Below, in pieces: positions 25,652-34,340 of a DNA stretch of 64,000 nt. The notes below the pieces were generated by a model that made no database searches, had not been told where the DNA came from, and was given only the letters and a program-made list of their open reading frames with translations. Origin of the DNA: Cellulomonas wangsupingiae (GTDB lineage: Bacteria > Actinomycetota > Actinomycetes > Actinomycetales > Cellulomonadaceae); the NCBI RefSeq assembly GCF_024508275.1, contig NZ_CP101989.1, positions 1,488,001 to 1,552,000 on the forward strand. Reading direction: 5' to 3'. The position numbers and the translations under genes were made by a program. The stretch's first letter is position 1. Each line of letters starts with the position of its first letter.

Positions 25652-27016
25652 GTGTTCGTGCGAGAGCCCGAGCGTCAGGTTCCCGTCGTCGCGAGCTACG
25701 ACGTCATCGTGTGCGGGGGCGGTCCGGCCGGCCTCGTCGCGGCGACGGCCGCGGCCCGCAACGGGGCAAGGACGCTCCTCATCGAGCGGTACGGGTTCGT
25801 CGGTGGCATGTCGACGAGCGCGCTCGTGACACCGATCAGCGAGTTCCGCCACTACGGCAAGCAGCACATCGGGGGGATCCCCTTCGAGCTCATGGCCATG
25901 GCCGCCGAGCTGGGCGGGGCCGAGATCACGCGGGAGAGCGGGAACTACCCGGTCAACGACGAGATCCTCAAGCTCGCCGCGCAGCGCCTGCTGCTCGACA
26001 GCGGCGTGACCCTGCTGTACCACTCGTGGTTCTCCGACTGCGTGACGCAGGACGGCCGGGTGACGCACGTGATCGTGCAGAACAAGGCCGGCCGCGTCGC
26101 GTACGAGGGCAAGGTCTTCATCGACTGCACGGGCGACGCCGACCTGGTGCGCGCGGCCGGCTTCGAGACGGTCAAGGGCGACGTGCTGCAGCCGGCCTCG
26201 TTGTGGTTCCAGCTCGGAGGGGTCGACACCGACGCCCTGGAGTACCTCTTCGGCGACGCGGTCGACGCGATGCTGCCCGTGTCGGCGGTGATCCGGGACC
26301 GGTTGACCGAGCTGCACGAGCAGGGCGTCATCCCGATCTTCGGTGGACCGTGGATCAACCGGTTCTTCCACGACGGCATGGTCAGCATCAACCTGCTGCG
26401 CGAGGCGACCGACGCGAGCGACCCCGAGTGGTTCACCCGCACCGAGTGCAGCCTGCGGGAGGCGCTGCACCTGGTCATCGACGTGCTGCGCGAGAACTTC
26501 CCCGAGTTCCGGGACTGCTGGCTGGCGAAGTCGGGCATCCAGACCGGGGTCCGCGAGACGTATCACATCGTCGGCGAGTACACGCTGCTCAAGGACGACA
26601 TCGTCACGCCCAAGGCGTTCCCCGACACGATCGCCAAGGGCGCCCACGTCATCGACATCCACGCCGCGGACAGCACCGAGCAGAACGACATGGTGATCCC
26701 GCGGCAGGAGTACAACGTGCCGTTCCGCTGCCTGGTCCCGAAGGGCAGCGTCAACCTCGTCACCGCCGGGCGCTGCCTCAGCGCCGACGGTCCCGGGTTC
26801 GGCTCCGTGCGCGTCATGGCGACGTGCATGGCCATGGGACAGGGCGCGGGGACGGCCGCCGCGCTGAGCATCGCGCACGGGTTCGGCATGACCGACATGG
26901 ACCACGAGCTGCTGCGCGCGACGCTCGCGGCGCAGGGCGCCGTCGTCGACCACGACAACACCGTCAACCCCGGGGCGCCCGTCGACGTGACGGTCTACCC
27001 GGGCGTCCGGAAATGA
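25652..27016 (+). CDS. FAD-dependent oxidoreductase (FAD_oxidored family), substrate unknown
   Basis: 454 residues. The dinucleotide-binding fold starts at residue 18: VIVCGGGPAGLVAATAAARNG, then RTLLIERYGFVGGMSTSALV, the signature of the FAD_oxidored family. A second FAD contact is CTGDADLVRAAGFE, and LVTAGRCLSADGPGFGSVRV near residue 370 closes the FAD site. The family is frequent in uncharacterised carbohydrate loci. The GTG at 25652 follows AAAGGA and gives a normal N-terminus. No signal peptide, so it acts in the cytosol on imported material. Oxidation of a sugar or polyol moiety is inferred from neighbours only. Confidence 0.8.
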   Translation: MFVREPERQVPVVASYDVIVCGGGPAGLVAATAAARNGARTLLIERYGFVGGMSTSALVTPISEFRHYGKQHIGGIPFELMAMAAELGGAEITRESGNYPVNDEILKLAAQRLLLDSGVTLLYHSWFSDCVTQDGRVTHVIVQNKAGRVAYEGKVFIDCTGDADLVRAAGFETVKGDVLQPASLWFQLGGVDTDALEYLFGDAVDAMLPVSAVIRDRLTELHEQGVIPIFGGPWINRFFHDGMVSINLLREATDASDPEWFTRTECSLREALHLVIDVLRENFPEFRDCWLAKSGIQTGVRETYHIVGEYTLLKDDIVTPKAFPDTIAKGAHVIDIHAADSTEQNDMVIPRQEYNVPFRCLVPKGSVNLVTAGRCLSADGPGFGSVRVMATCMAMGQGAGTAAALSIAHGFGMTDMDHELLRATLAAQGAVVDHDNTVNPGAPVDVTVYPGVRK

Positions 27017-27036
27017 CCAAGGAGAGAGAGATTTCG

Positions 27037-27966
27037 ATGCAGAAGTTCCTCAGCTACGACCGCGGGCTGGAGCGGTTCAACCCGCTCGCGCGGGTCATCT
27101 GCTACGACGACTTCGACACGGGGTTCAACGGCTGGCTCGACCTCACGCCGAACTACGTCGAGGAGAACTACGAGTCGTTCGACTCGGTCGTCGACCTGTC
27201 GAGCTGGGCCCCCAACCAGCTGAGCTCGGCCTCGATGCGCTTCGCGTCGTCGCACGGCTCGATGGAGGGCACGTACTCGCTGAAGATCACGACGGCGCCG
27301 ACGGGCGGCCCGCACACCGAGCCGCCGCGCAACGGCTCGATGGGCCACGCGATCAAGCGGCTGTCGCGCTTCGGCAACCCCAAGCTCATCCAGATCGAGG
27401 CCTGGTACTCCTACACCCCCGTGCAGGACCGGGAGGGCAAGGGCGAGGAGGACATCCGCGCGATCGGGTTCTTCTTCGACGTCCAGGACTCCGAGTACCG
27501 CTACATGCCGGGCGTGCGGTACGTGAACTCCCTCGGCGGCAAGCTCGTCAAGAAGTGGCAGTACTACCAGGTCTCCGAGGGCGTCACCCCCGAGGACTGG
27601 AACTTCGGCGTCAAGGACGGCTGGTGCGTGCCCGGCGTCGACAACCAGTGGTACGGCCGGCGGTTCGAGGACGGCTCCGGCGACGGCTACCAGTGGCTGC
27701 CCGGGGGCGAGCAGGAGCTCGTCTACAACGAGAGCCCCGACAAGATCAACTGGATGTACTTCCGCCTGACCGTCGACATCGAGAAGCGCGAGTACGTCGA
27801 GATGCAGAGCGGCGACCAGGTGTTCGACATGCGGGGCATCAAGCCGACCCTCACCGAGGGCTACGCCTCGATCGACAACCTCATCAACCCCATCTTCTTC
27901 ATCGAGACCGACTCCGAGCGCTCGGTCAACCTCTACCTCGACTCCGTCGTGTACTCGGTCGAGTGA
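27037..27966 (+). CDS. Uncharacterised intracellular beta-rich protein, large member of duplicated pair (copy 1)
   Basis: 309 residues with no signal peptide or membrane helix. I do not recognise a function; it may be the family catalogued as DUF6772, a name recalled and not checked. Aromatic, strand-rich segments (FNGWLDLTPNYVEENY; GSMEGTYSLKIT; IEAWYSYTP; RYVNSLGGKLVKKWQYYQV; LVYNESPDKINWMYFRL; LYLDSVVYS) suggest a jelly-roll or lectin-like sandwich. A clearly homologous protein is encoded at 33363-34304. ATG 27037 follows GGAGAGAGAG; ATG 27013 overlapping the FAD gene stop is the alternative. A small partner gene follows at 28002. Confidence 0.8.
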   Translation: MQKFLSYDRGLERFNPLARVICYDDFDTGFNGWLDLTPNYVEENYESFDSVVDLSSWAPNQLSSASMRFASSHGSMEGTYSLKITTAPTGGPHTEPPRNGSMGHAIKRLSRFGNPKLIQIEAWYSYTPVQDREGKGEEDIRAIGFFFDVQDSEYRYMPGVRYVNSLGGKLVKKWQYYQVSEGVTPEDWNFGVKDGWCVPGVDNQWYGRRFEDGSGDGYQWLPGGEQELVYNESPDKINWMYFRLTVDIEKREYVEMQSGDQVFDMRGIKPTLTEGYASIDNLINPIFFIETDSERSVNLYLDSVVYSVE

Positions 27967-28001
27967 CGACGCACCCCTGACGACACCTGAGAGACGACAA
28001 C

Positions 28002-28325
28002 ATGCAGACGACGAACACCTCCGTCATCGCACGGCGGGTCAAGATCTCCGACGCCCACGCGACACTTCCCTACGAGGCGGGCTGGGCCACCGAGGCGGTC
28101 ATCTTCGTGCAGGCCGAGGGGGACCACCCCGACCTGGCGATCGCCGTCGAGGTCTCGCCCGACGGCATCACCTGGGTCCGGCGCGCCGGTGCGACGCTCG
28201 CGGCCTCGCAGCAGCTCGTCGACGTGCCCGTGGCGCAGTTCGGCAACTGGCTCCGGGTCGTGATCACCGGTGCGACGAGCGAGCAGCCCGCGCGGGTGCT
28301 CGTCCACCTCAACCTCAAGGGCTGA
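28002..28325 (+). CDS. Uncharacterised small protein, partner of duplicated pair (copy 1)
   Basis: 107 residues, no signal peptide. It may be the family catalogued as DUF6385 (unchecked). The sequence alternates short strands: LPYEAGWATEAVIFVQAEG, HPDLAIAVEVSPDGITWVRR, FGNWLRVVITGAT, RVLVHLNLKG, which predicts a small beta-sandwich. The paralogue at 33024-33350 shares PYEA.WA.EA, VSPDG..W and the C-terminal LKG. In both copies the small gene directly follows the large one, so the two proteins probably form one complex. It lies seven bases before the dehydrogenase gene. Confidence 0.78.
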   Translation: MQTTNTSVIARRVKISDAHATLPYEAGWATEAVIFVQAEGDHPDLAIAVEVSPDGITWVRRAGATLAASQQLVDVPVAQFGNWLRVVITGATSEQPARVLVHLNLKG

Positions 28326-28331
28326 GCGGAC

Positions 28332-29798
28332 ATGGAACGACTGGGAGTGCGGGCGCTCGAGACCCTTCCGTCGCACGTGGACGTCCCGGGGTACCTCGGT
28401 GACGACCTGCGGATCGGGATCGTCCACTTCGGGGTGGGGAACTTCCACCGTTCCCATCAGGCGATGTACGTCGACCGGCTGCTCGAGGCGGGCGCCGGGG
28501 ACGACTGGGCCATCTGCGGTGTCGGCCTGCTGGAACGGGACGCACCCATGCGCGACGCGCTCGCCGCGCAGGACTGCCTGTTCACGCTCACGCTGCGCGA
28601 GCCGGACGGCCAGAACCGGTTCAGCGTCATCGGGTCGATCCGGCGCTACCTCTACGCGCCGGACGACCCGGCGGCCGTGCTGGACCAGCTCGTGTCGCCC
28701 GACGTCCGCATCGTGTCGCTCACGGTCACCGAGGGCGGGTACGTCAGCGACCCGACGAACGGTCGGGTGCCGCAGGACGACCCGCTGGTCGCCGAGGAGG
28801 TCGCGGACGGGTTCGCCCACCCGCGCACGGCGTTCGGCTGGATCGTCGCCGCGCTGCGTGAGCGCCGCAGGCGGGGGATCGCCCCGTTCACCGTGATGTC
28901 GTGCGACAACATCCAGGGCAACGGCCGTGTCGCCCGGGCGAGCGTCGAGGGCGTGGCGCGGCTGGCGGACCCCGAGCTGGCCGACTGGATCGGCGCCGAG
29001 GTGGCGTTCCCGTCCACGATGGTCGACCGGATCACGCCGGCGACCACGCAGGCGGACGTGGACCGGGTCGCGACGCGGCTCGGGGTCGAGGACCTCTGGC
29101 CGGTGGCCAGCGAGCCCTTCACGCAGTGGGTGATCGAGGACGTGTTCGCTGCCGGTCGACCGCCGTTCGAGCAGGTCGGCGCGTTGCTGGTGTCGGACAT
29201 CGACCCCTACGAGGCCATCAAGCTGCGGCTGCTCAACGGGTCGCACCAGGCGCTCGCGTACATCGGCCAGCTGGCGGGCTACACGTACGTGCACGACGCG
29301 GTGGCAGATCCTCGGATCGCCGCGTACGTGCGGGCGTACATGGAGCGTGAGGGTGCTCCGACGCTCGAGGTGCCCGCGGGGTTCGACCTCCCGGCGTACG
29401 TCGACGAGCTGTTCGTCCGCTTCGGCAACCCGCACGTCCAGGACCTCCTGGCGCGGCTGTCCGTGGACGCGTCCAACCGGATCCCGAAGTTCGTGGTCCC
29501 CGTGCTCGTCGACCGGGTGGCGGCGGGTGCGGCGTGCGAGGTCGGTGCCGCGATCCTCGCGACCTGGCGCGCGTGGTGCCGTGGCGTCGGCGAGGGGCGC
29601 TTCGTGATCGACGACGTGGACGGCGAGGCGCTCGTCGCGGCGGCCGCGGACGAGCCCCTCGGCTTCCTGCGGGGGGTCCCGACGCTCACCGGGTTCCTCG
29701 ACGCACCCGGCTTCGTGGAGGCGTACCTGCGGGCCGCCGACGCGCTCGAGCGCGACGGGGTCGAGGCGTTCTTCGAGGCCGTCCTGGCGGGGGAGTAG
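28332..29798 (+). CDS. Mannitol dehydrogenase-family oxidoreductase
   Basis: 488 residues, the usual length of polyol-specific long-chain dehydrogenases. The NAD-binding start IGIVHFGVGNFHRSHQAMYV, the PSTMVDRITPAT motif and the catalytic KLRLLNGSHQ (Lys, Asn, His) are present. Relatives interconvert mannitol and fructose, altronate and tagaturonate, or mannonate and fructuronate. With the fructokinase-like PfkB gene four bases downstream, a hexitol-to-fructose reaction is the simplest reading, but a sugar acid is equally possible. Confidence 0.88.
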   Translation: MERLGVRALETLPSHVDVPGYLGDDLRIGIVHFGVGNFHRSHQAMYVDRLLEAGAGDDWAICGVGLLERDAPMRDALAAQDCLFTLTLREPDGQNRFSVIGSIRRYLYAPDDPAAVLDQLVSPDVRIVSLTVTEGGYVSDPTNGRVPQDDPLVAEEVADGFAHPRTAFGWIVAALRERRRRGIAPFTVMSCDNIQGNGRVARASVEGVARLADPELADWIGAEVAFPSTMVDRITPATTQADVDRVATRLGVEDLWPVASEPFTQWVIEDVFAAGRPPFEQVGALLVSDIDPYEAIKLRLLNGSHQALAYIGQLAGYTYVHDAVADPRIAAYVRAYMEREGAPTLEVPAGFDLPAYVDELFVRFGNPHVQDLLARLSVDASNRIPKFVVPVLVDRVAAGAACEVGAAILATWRAWCRGVGEGRFVIDDVDGEALVAAAADEPLGFLRGVPTLTGFLDAPGFVEAYLRAADALERDGVEAFFEAVLAGE

Positions 29799-29801
29799 CA
29801 C

Positions 29802-30746
29802 GTGGTGTCCAACGGTTCACCGATCCCCGGGCTGGCGAAGTCGGTCTTCGTCGTCGGCGAGGCGCTCGTCGACGTGACGGTCGACGTGAACGGCGTCGAG
29901 CACCGTCAGCCCGGGGGCAGCCCGATGAACGTCGCGTTCGGGCTGGCGCGCCTCGGCGTGCCGACGCGGCTCATGAGCTGGGTCGGGGACGACGCCGACG
30001 GGCGGCTCGTCGCGGCTCACCTGAGGTCGGCCGGGGTCAAGCTCGACGACGTGACGGTGGCGCCCCGGACGGCGACGTCCACGGCACGCGCGACGCTCGA
30101 CGCAGCCGGTGCGGCGACGTACGCGTTCGACCTGCGGTGGGACCTGCCGGACGGGGGCGTCCCGCCCGAGTGCACGGTCATCCACACGGGCTCGATCGCC
30201 GCCGTGCTCCCGCCGGGTGCCGATCGTGTGCTCGACCTGTACCGCTCGGCGGCCCCCGAGGTGATCCGCTCGTTCGACCCCAACGTCCGTCCGGCCATCA
30301 CGCCGGACCGCGCGGCGGTGCTCGAGCGGGTCGAGTGGTTCGTCGACCGGACCGACGTCCTCAAGCTGAGCGACGAGGACGCGGCCTGGCTCCACCCCGG
30401 CGAGGACGAGGCGTTCGTCACCGACTGGGCGCTGGGCCGCGGCGTCAAGCTCTTCGTCATGACGCGGGGTGCGCACGGCTGCACCGTCGCCACGCCGTCG
30501 CACCGGCTGGAGCAGCCGGCCATCCCCACGGAGGTGGTCGACACCATCGGTGCGGGAGACGCGTTCATGTCGGGGCTGCTGGCCGGGTTGTCCCGGTGGG
30601 GCCTGTTCGACGCCCTGCGCCGCGACGGCGTCGGAGCCGGTGACCTCAGCAGGCTCGCGGGGCTCGCCACCCGCACGGCGTCGCTGACGGTCGCCCAGGT
30701 CGGTGCGCAGCCGCCGACCTGGACGCAGGTCCGCACGGCCGCCTGA
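29802..30746 (+). CDS. PfkB-family sugar kinase (fructokinase-like)
   Basis: 314 residues. Both PfkB signatures are visible: N-terminal GGSPMNVAFGLARLGVPTRL and C-terminal DTIGAGDAFMSGLLAG with the catalytic Asp. DPNVRPAITPD and LKLSDEDAAWL are typical of fructokinases and 2-keto-3-deoxygluconate kinases. The GTG at 29802 is three bases after the dehydrogenase stop, so they are co-translated. It likely phosphorylates the ketose or keto-acid produced by the preceding enzyme and sends it to glycolysis. Confidence 0.88.
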   Translation: MVSNGSPIPGLAKSVFVVGEALVDVTVDVNGVEHRQPGGSPMNVAFGLARLGVPTRLMSWVGDDADGRLVAAHLRSAGVKLDDVTVAPRTATSTARATLDAAGAATYAFDLRWDLPDGGVPPECTVIHTGSIAAVLPPGADRVLDLYRSAAPEVIRSFDPNVRPAITPDRAAVLERVEWFVDRTDVLKLSDEDAAWLHPGEDEAFVTDWALGRGVKLFVMTRGAHGCTVATPSHRLEQPAIPTEVVDTIGAGDAFMSGLLAGLSRWGLFDALRRDGVGAGDLSRLAGLATRTASLTVAQVGAQPPTWTQVRTAA

Positions 30747-30750
30747 CGGC

Positions 30751-30789
30751 AGGCCGCACCGTGGTCCGCGCCGGACCGCGGTGCGGCCT
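30751..30789. terminator. Bidirectional terminator after the kinase gene
   Basis: Stem AGGCCGCACCG (30751-30761) with CGGTGCGGCCT (30779-30789), plus an inner GGTCC/GGACC. It overlaps the stop region of the convergent AraC gene. Confidence 0.7.
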
Positions 30790-31705
30790 ACGGCCGTGCC
30801 GCGGTGCGGTACTCGCGCGGTGTGACGCCGTACGCCCGGCGGAACTGCCGGTTGAAGTTGGAGAGGTTGGCGTAGCCGACGGCGCCCGCGACGGCCGCGA
30901 CCGGGTCCCGGGTCGTCTCGAGCAGGCGGCACGCCTGCGTCAGGCGCAGGCGACGGACCATGTCGGTGAACGTCTGCCCGCTGCCCGCCTTGAACTGGCG
31001 TGAGAAGGCGGAGTCGCTCATCGCGGCCTGCCGGGCCGCGTCGTGCAGGCGCACCCCGGTCGCCAGGTTCTCGAGGATGTGGTCGATCGCGCGGCTGATC
31101 AGCTCCGAGTCGGCGCCCTCGACGTCGGCGCGCCACGACTGCACGACGAGGCGCTGGTCGCCCGGCGGGGAGCCGGCCAGCACGCGCAGCAGGTCGAGGA
31201 CGCGCACGACGCGGTCCATCCCGGGCTCGGCGTCGCGGACCGCGAGCATGGCCGCCGCGCCTGTCGTCGCCGAGGCGCCGCGGAACTCGATGCCGTGGGC
31301 GGACCGGGCGAGCAGCGGGTCCAGTGCCCGCAGCTCGGGGACGGCCGCCTGGCACCCCCGTACCCACGCGTCGCTGAAGTGCAGCACGGCGTGGGTGTCC
31401 GCGAGCGAGCCGCCGTCGGCGTCGGCGTCGGCGATCCAGTGGTGCGGCAGGTCGGGGCCGACGAGCACGAGCTGGCCGGCGTCGTAGGCCCCGACGACGT
31501 CGCCGATCACGTACCGGCCGCTGGTGCGCAGGATCAGGTGGACCTCGTACTCCGGGTGGTAGTGCCAGCCCGCGTACGGGTGCGGCTCCTCGTGCACGTA
31601 GAACCGGAACGACGCGACGGGGTCCGACGCGATCACTTCGCGGACGGCCCGGCGGCGCAGTGTGCGCGCGGCGCGTGACTCCAGGGCGGTGGCGACGTCC
31701 GTCAT
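30788..31705 (-). CDS. AraC-family transcriptional regulator
   Basis: 305 residues. The N-terminal cupin domain has GWHYHPEYEVHLILRTSGRY and ADTHAVLHFSD. The C-terminal double helix-turn-helix has ATGVRLHDAARQAAMSDSAF, RQFKAGSGQTF and FNRQFRRAYGVTPREYR, the AraC signature. Start ATG 31705. It is divergent from the zinc dehydrogenase gene, with 177 bases between, so it probably controls that gene and perhaps the kinase end of the block. Confidence 0.88.
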   Translation of the reverse strand: MTDVATALESRAARTLRRRAVREVIASDPVASFRFYVHEEPHPYAGWHYHPEYEVHLILRTSGRYVIGDVVGAYDAGQLVLVGPDLPHHWIADADADGGSLADTHAVLHFSDAWVRGCQAAVPELRALDPLLARSAHGIEFRGASATTGAAAMLAVRDAEPGMDRVVRVLDLLRVLAGSPPGDQRLVVQSWRADVEGADSELISRAIDHILENLATGVRLHDAARQAAMSDSAFSRQFKAGSGQTFTDMVRRLRLTQACRLLETTRDPVAAVAGAVGYANLSNFNRQFRRAYGVTPREYRTAARP

Positions 31706-31882
31706 GGTGCGATTGTGCGCGCCGTCGCCCCGTACGTTCGGCAAGACATGCCCACGACGCGCATGAGAGTACCGGTATCAGGCGCCGGACGGTGATGTGC
31801 GCGCGTCGTCGTGCCGCGAGCATGGGACGCCAAGGCTCTCCCCGTGGCCGGGGACGGGCGTCACAGCGAGAACGGGGTCCCG

Positions 31883-32926
31883 ATGAGCGCGACGATGCGC
31901 CAGGTGAAGGTCGCAGGTCTGGACGAGGTGACGGTGGTGGACTCCCGGGTCCCCGAGGCGGGCCCGGGTCAGGTGCGGGTCGAGGTCGCCCTGGCGGGCA
32001 TCTGCGGCTCGGACACGCACGCGGTCGCCGGCCACCACCCGCTGCTGCCGCCGCCCTACCTGCCGGGTCACGAGCTGGTGGGGACCGTCGAGGCGGTGGG
32101 CGCCGGCGGTGACGGCGGGCTCGTCGGCGCGCGCGTCGTCGTCAAGCCGAACGTCGACTGCGGCGAGTGCGTCAACTGCCGCGCAGGGCGCAGCAACGCC
32201 TGCCAGACGCTGCAGTGGATCGGGTGCGACCCCTCCGGTGCGCTGCCCGGCGGCATGGCCCGCTACGTGGTCGTCCCGGAGCGCAACGTCTTCCCGGTGC
32301 CCGACGAGGTCAGCGACGTGGACGCCGTCCTGGTCGAGTGCCTCGCGACGCCGGTCCACGCCGCGCGCATCGCGGGGGACCTGACCGGTGCGCGGGTCGT
32401 CGTCATCGGCGCGGGGACCATCGGGCTGCTCTCGGTCGTGGCGGCGCGCCGCGCGGGTGCGGGCGTGGTCGTCGTGTCCGACCCCGTGCCCGCCAAGCGC
32501 GACCGGGCGCTGGGCCTCGGCGCGGACGCGACCGTCGACGCGGTGTCGCCCGACTTCACGGCCTCGGTGCACGCGGCGCTCGGCGGACCCGCGGACGTCG
32601 TCTTCGACTGCGTCGGCATCGAGGCGTCGATCCGTCAGGCGGTCGGGGTGCTGCGGCGCGCGGGCACGCTGCTGATCGTGGGCGTGCCGCCGCGTGACGG
32701 CGTGGTGCCGCTGCCGCTGTTCCAGGACTGGGAGCTGCGCGTCCAGGGCTGTGCCAACTACACGCCGCAGGACATCGAGGTCGCGATCGCGATCGCCGCG
32801 GACGGCGGCCTGCCGGGCGACGAGATCGTCAGCGCGACCTACGGGGTCGAGGAGGCCGCGCAGGCCTTCGCGGCCGCCGCGCTGGGGACCGCCGGCAAGG
32901 TGGTCATCGCACCCGCGTCCTCCTGA
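31883..32926 (+). CDS. Zinc-dependent alcohol/polyol dehydrogenase (MDR superfamily)
   Basis: 347 residues. Catalytic zinc site: GICGSDTHAV (Cys) and LPGHELVGTVEAVG (His, Glu). Structural zinc: CGECVNCRAGRSNAC with four Cys. NAD-binding GAGTIGLLSVVAARRAG. Sorbitol-, threonine- and galactitol-dehydrogenase-like. The context supports oxidation of a secondary alcohol on a sugar or polyol. ATG 31883 is preferred; ATG 31895 is possible. Transcribed divergently from the AraC regulator. Confidence 0.87.
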   Translation: MSATMRQVKVAGLDEVTVVDSRVPEAGPGQVRVEVALAGICGSDTHAVAGHHPLLPPPYLPGHELVGTVEAVGAGGDGGLVGARVVVKPNVDCGECVNCRAGRSNACQTLQWIGCDPSGALPGGMARYVVVPERNVFPVPDEVSDVDAVLVECLATPVHAARIAGDLTGARVVVIGAGTIGLLSVVAARRAGAGVVVVSDPVPAKRDRALGLGADATVDAVSPDFTASVHAALGGPADVVFDCVGIEASIRQAVGVLRRAGTLLIVGVPPRDGVVPLPLFQDWELRVQGCANYTPQDIEVAIAIAADGGLPGDEIVSATYGVEEAAQAFAAAALGTAGKVVIAPASS

Positions 32927-32935
32927 CGAGGACAG

Positions 32936-32960
32936 CCCCGGGCGCCGACGGCGCCCGGGG
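32936..32960. terminator. First of two tandem hairpins
   Basis: Perfect 11-bp stem, CCCCGGGCGCC and GGCGCCCGGGG, with GAC as loop. It lies ten bases after the dehydrogenase stop. Confidence 0.7.
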
Positions 32961-32968
32961 CACACCCA

Positions 32969-33002
32969 CAGGGGCCGTCCCGCCGTAGCGGGACGGCCCC
33001 TG
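32969..33002. terminator. Second tandem hairpin, bidirectional
   Basis: Perfect 15-bp stem, CAGGGGCCGTCCCGC with its complement, around CGTA. It separates the dehydrogenase from the convergent small gene at 33024. Two hairpins in tandem give strong insulation in both directions. Confidence 0.75.
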
Positions 33003-33023
33003 TGTCGCGCGCGGGCGCTCGCG

Positions 33024-33350
33024 TCAGCCCTTGAGCTCCAGGCGGACCAGCACGGTGGCCGGCTCCTGCGGCGTGGCGCCGGTCAGGAGCAGGCGGACCC
33101 ACGTGCCGAACCGGACCATGTCGACGTCGACCAGGTCGCGGTCGGCCGGGAGGGTGACGGGCGCGCCGCGGTCGAGCCAGTCGACGCCGTCGGGGGAGAC
33201 CTGCGGCTGGATCGTCAGGGCCGGGTGAGGGCCCTCGGTGCGCACGAAGAACAGCGCCTCGGACGCCCAGGCGGCCTCGTAGGGGTGGGTGCCGTACTCG
33301 GTGGTGAGGACGGTGCGGCGCTCGACGAGCGTGGTGGCAGAGGTCAGCAT
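33024..33350 (-). CDS. Uncharacterised small protein, partner of duplicated pair (copy 2)
   Basis: 108 residues, paralogous to the protein at 28002-28325. Shared blocks: PYEAAWASEALFFV, EGPHPALTI, VSPDGVDWLDRG, RDLVDVDMVRFGTWVRLLLT and VLVRLELKG. No signal peptide, no Cys, strand-rich. Its gene starts 12 bases after the stop of the large partner, as in copy 1. Function unknown; the conserved pairing argues for a two-subunit protein. Confidence 0.78.
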   Translation of the reverse strand: MLTSATTLVERRTVLTTEYGTHPYEAAWASEALFFVRTEGPHPALTIQPQVSPDGVDWLDRGAPVTLPADRDLVDVDMVRFGTWVRLLLTGATPQEPATVLVRLELKG

Positions 33351-33362
33351 CGTCGTCTCCTC

Positions 33363-34304
33363 TCAGGCCTGGGGCTCGCGGCCCGTCGAGTACACGACGG
33401 AGTCCAGGTACATGAAGACACGGCGGTCCGTGTCGGTCTCGATGAAGAAGACGGGGTTGATGAGGCCCGTGATGCCGTCGTACGGCGGTGCGGGCGTCGT
33501 CGCCGTGCCCCGCAGGTCGAACGTGCGGCCCATGCTCTGGAACTCGACGTACTCGCGCCGGTCGAGGTCGACCAGCAGGCGCATGTACAGCCAGTTGAGC
33601 TTGTCGGGACTCTCGTTGTAGACGAGCTTCTGCTCGCCGTCGGGAACCCACTGGAACCCGTCCGCCGAGCCGTCGGCGTAGCGCTGCCCGCACCAGATGG
33701 CGTCGATGCCGGGGGCCTCCCAGCCCTCGGGGCTGCCGGTCCACTGCTCGCGGGTGACGCCGTCGGCGACCTGGAAGTACTGCCAGCGCTTGACCTTCGT
33801 CCCGTTCACCGAGTTGACGTAGCGGATGCCCGGCTGCCAGCGGTGGGTCTCGTCCTGCACGTCGAACCACAGGCCGAACGCGCGGATGTCCTCCTCGCCG
33901 GTGCCCCAGCGGTCCTGCTCGGGGGTGTAGGAGTACCAGGCCTCGAGCTGGATGTAGCGGTGGTCGTCGTCGAGCTTCGACAGGCGCTTGATGACGGTGC
34001 TCATGGCACCCTCGGCAGGCGGCTGCTCGTACTCGCGCGCGGTGGGCCGCGTGGCGAGCTTCAGGGAGTAGTTGCCCTCCATCGAGCCGTGGCCGGCGGC
34101 GAACCGCATCGGTGCCGCGCTGATCATCGACGGCCCCCAGGAGCCGAGGTCGAGCTGCGACGGCTGGGACTGGAAGCCCGGACGGACGAAGTTCGGGGTG
34201 AGGTCGAGCCAGCCGTTGAAGCCGCGGTCGAAGTCGTCGTGGACCAAGACCTTCTCGAGCGGACGGAACTTCTCGAGCCCGCGCTCGTGGACCATCAGCG
34301 CCAT
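33363..34304 (-). CDS. Uncharacterised intracellular beta-rich protein, large member of duplicated pair (copy 2)
   Basis: 313 residues, homologous along its full length to the protein at 27037-27966, by eye about half identical. Fully conserved between the two: FNGWLDLTPN, HGSMEG, LEAWYSYTP or IEAWYSYTP, GEEDIRA, FDVQD, LVYNESPDK, FFIETD and YLDSVVYS. Conserved acids and aromatics (Glu-Glu-Asp of GEEDIRA; Asn-Glu of YNESPDK) are candidate active-site or metal residues. ATG 34304 follows AAGGAG by nine bases; ATG 34322 overlaps that site and is rejected. Its promoter carries a LacI-type operator. Confidence 0.8.
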   Translation of the reverse strand: MALMVHERGLEKFRPLEKVLVHDDFDRGFNGWLDLTPNFVRPGFQSQPSQLDLGSWGPSMISAAPMRFAAGHGSMEGNYSLKLATRPTAREYEQPPAEGAMSTVIKRLSKLDDDHRYIQLEAWYSYTPEQDRWGTGEEDIRAFGLWFDVQDETHRWQPGIRYVNSVNGTKVKRWQYFQVADGVTREQWTGSPEGWEAPGIDAIWCGQRYADGSADGFQWVPDGEQKLVYNESPDKLNWLYMRLLVDLDRREYVEFQSMGRTFDLRGTATTPAPPYDGITGLINPVFFIETDTDRRVFMYLDSVVYSTGREPQA

Positions 34305-34340
34305 TGCCAGGGTCTCCTTCATAAATGGATGTGCTTCGGG

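Noticed and set aside
20233..34304. A CarBC/Dgp C-glycoside deglycosidase system
   Set aside because: The TIM-barrel subunit that defines that system is absent; only the general logic of oxidation before cleavage is similar.
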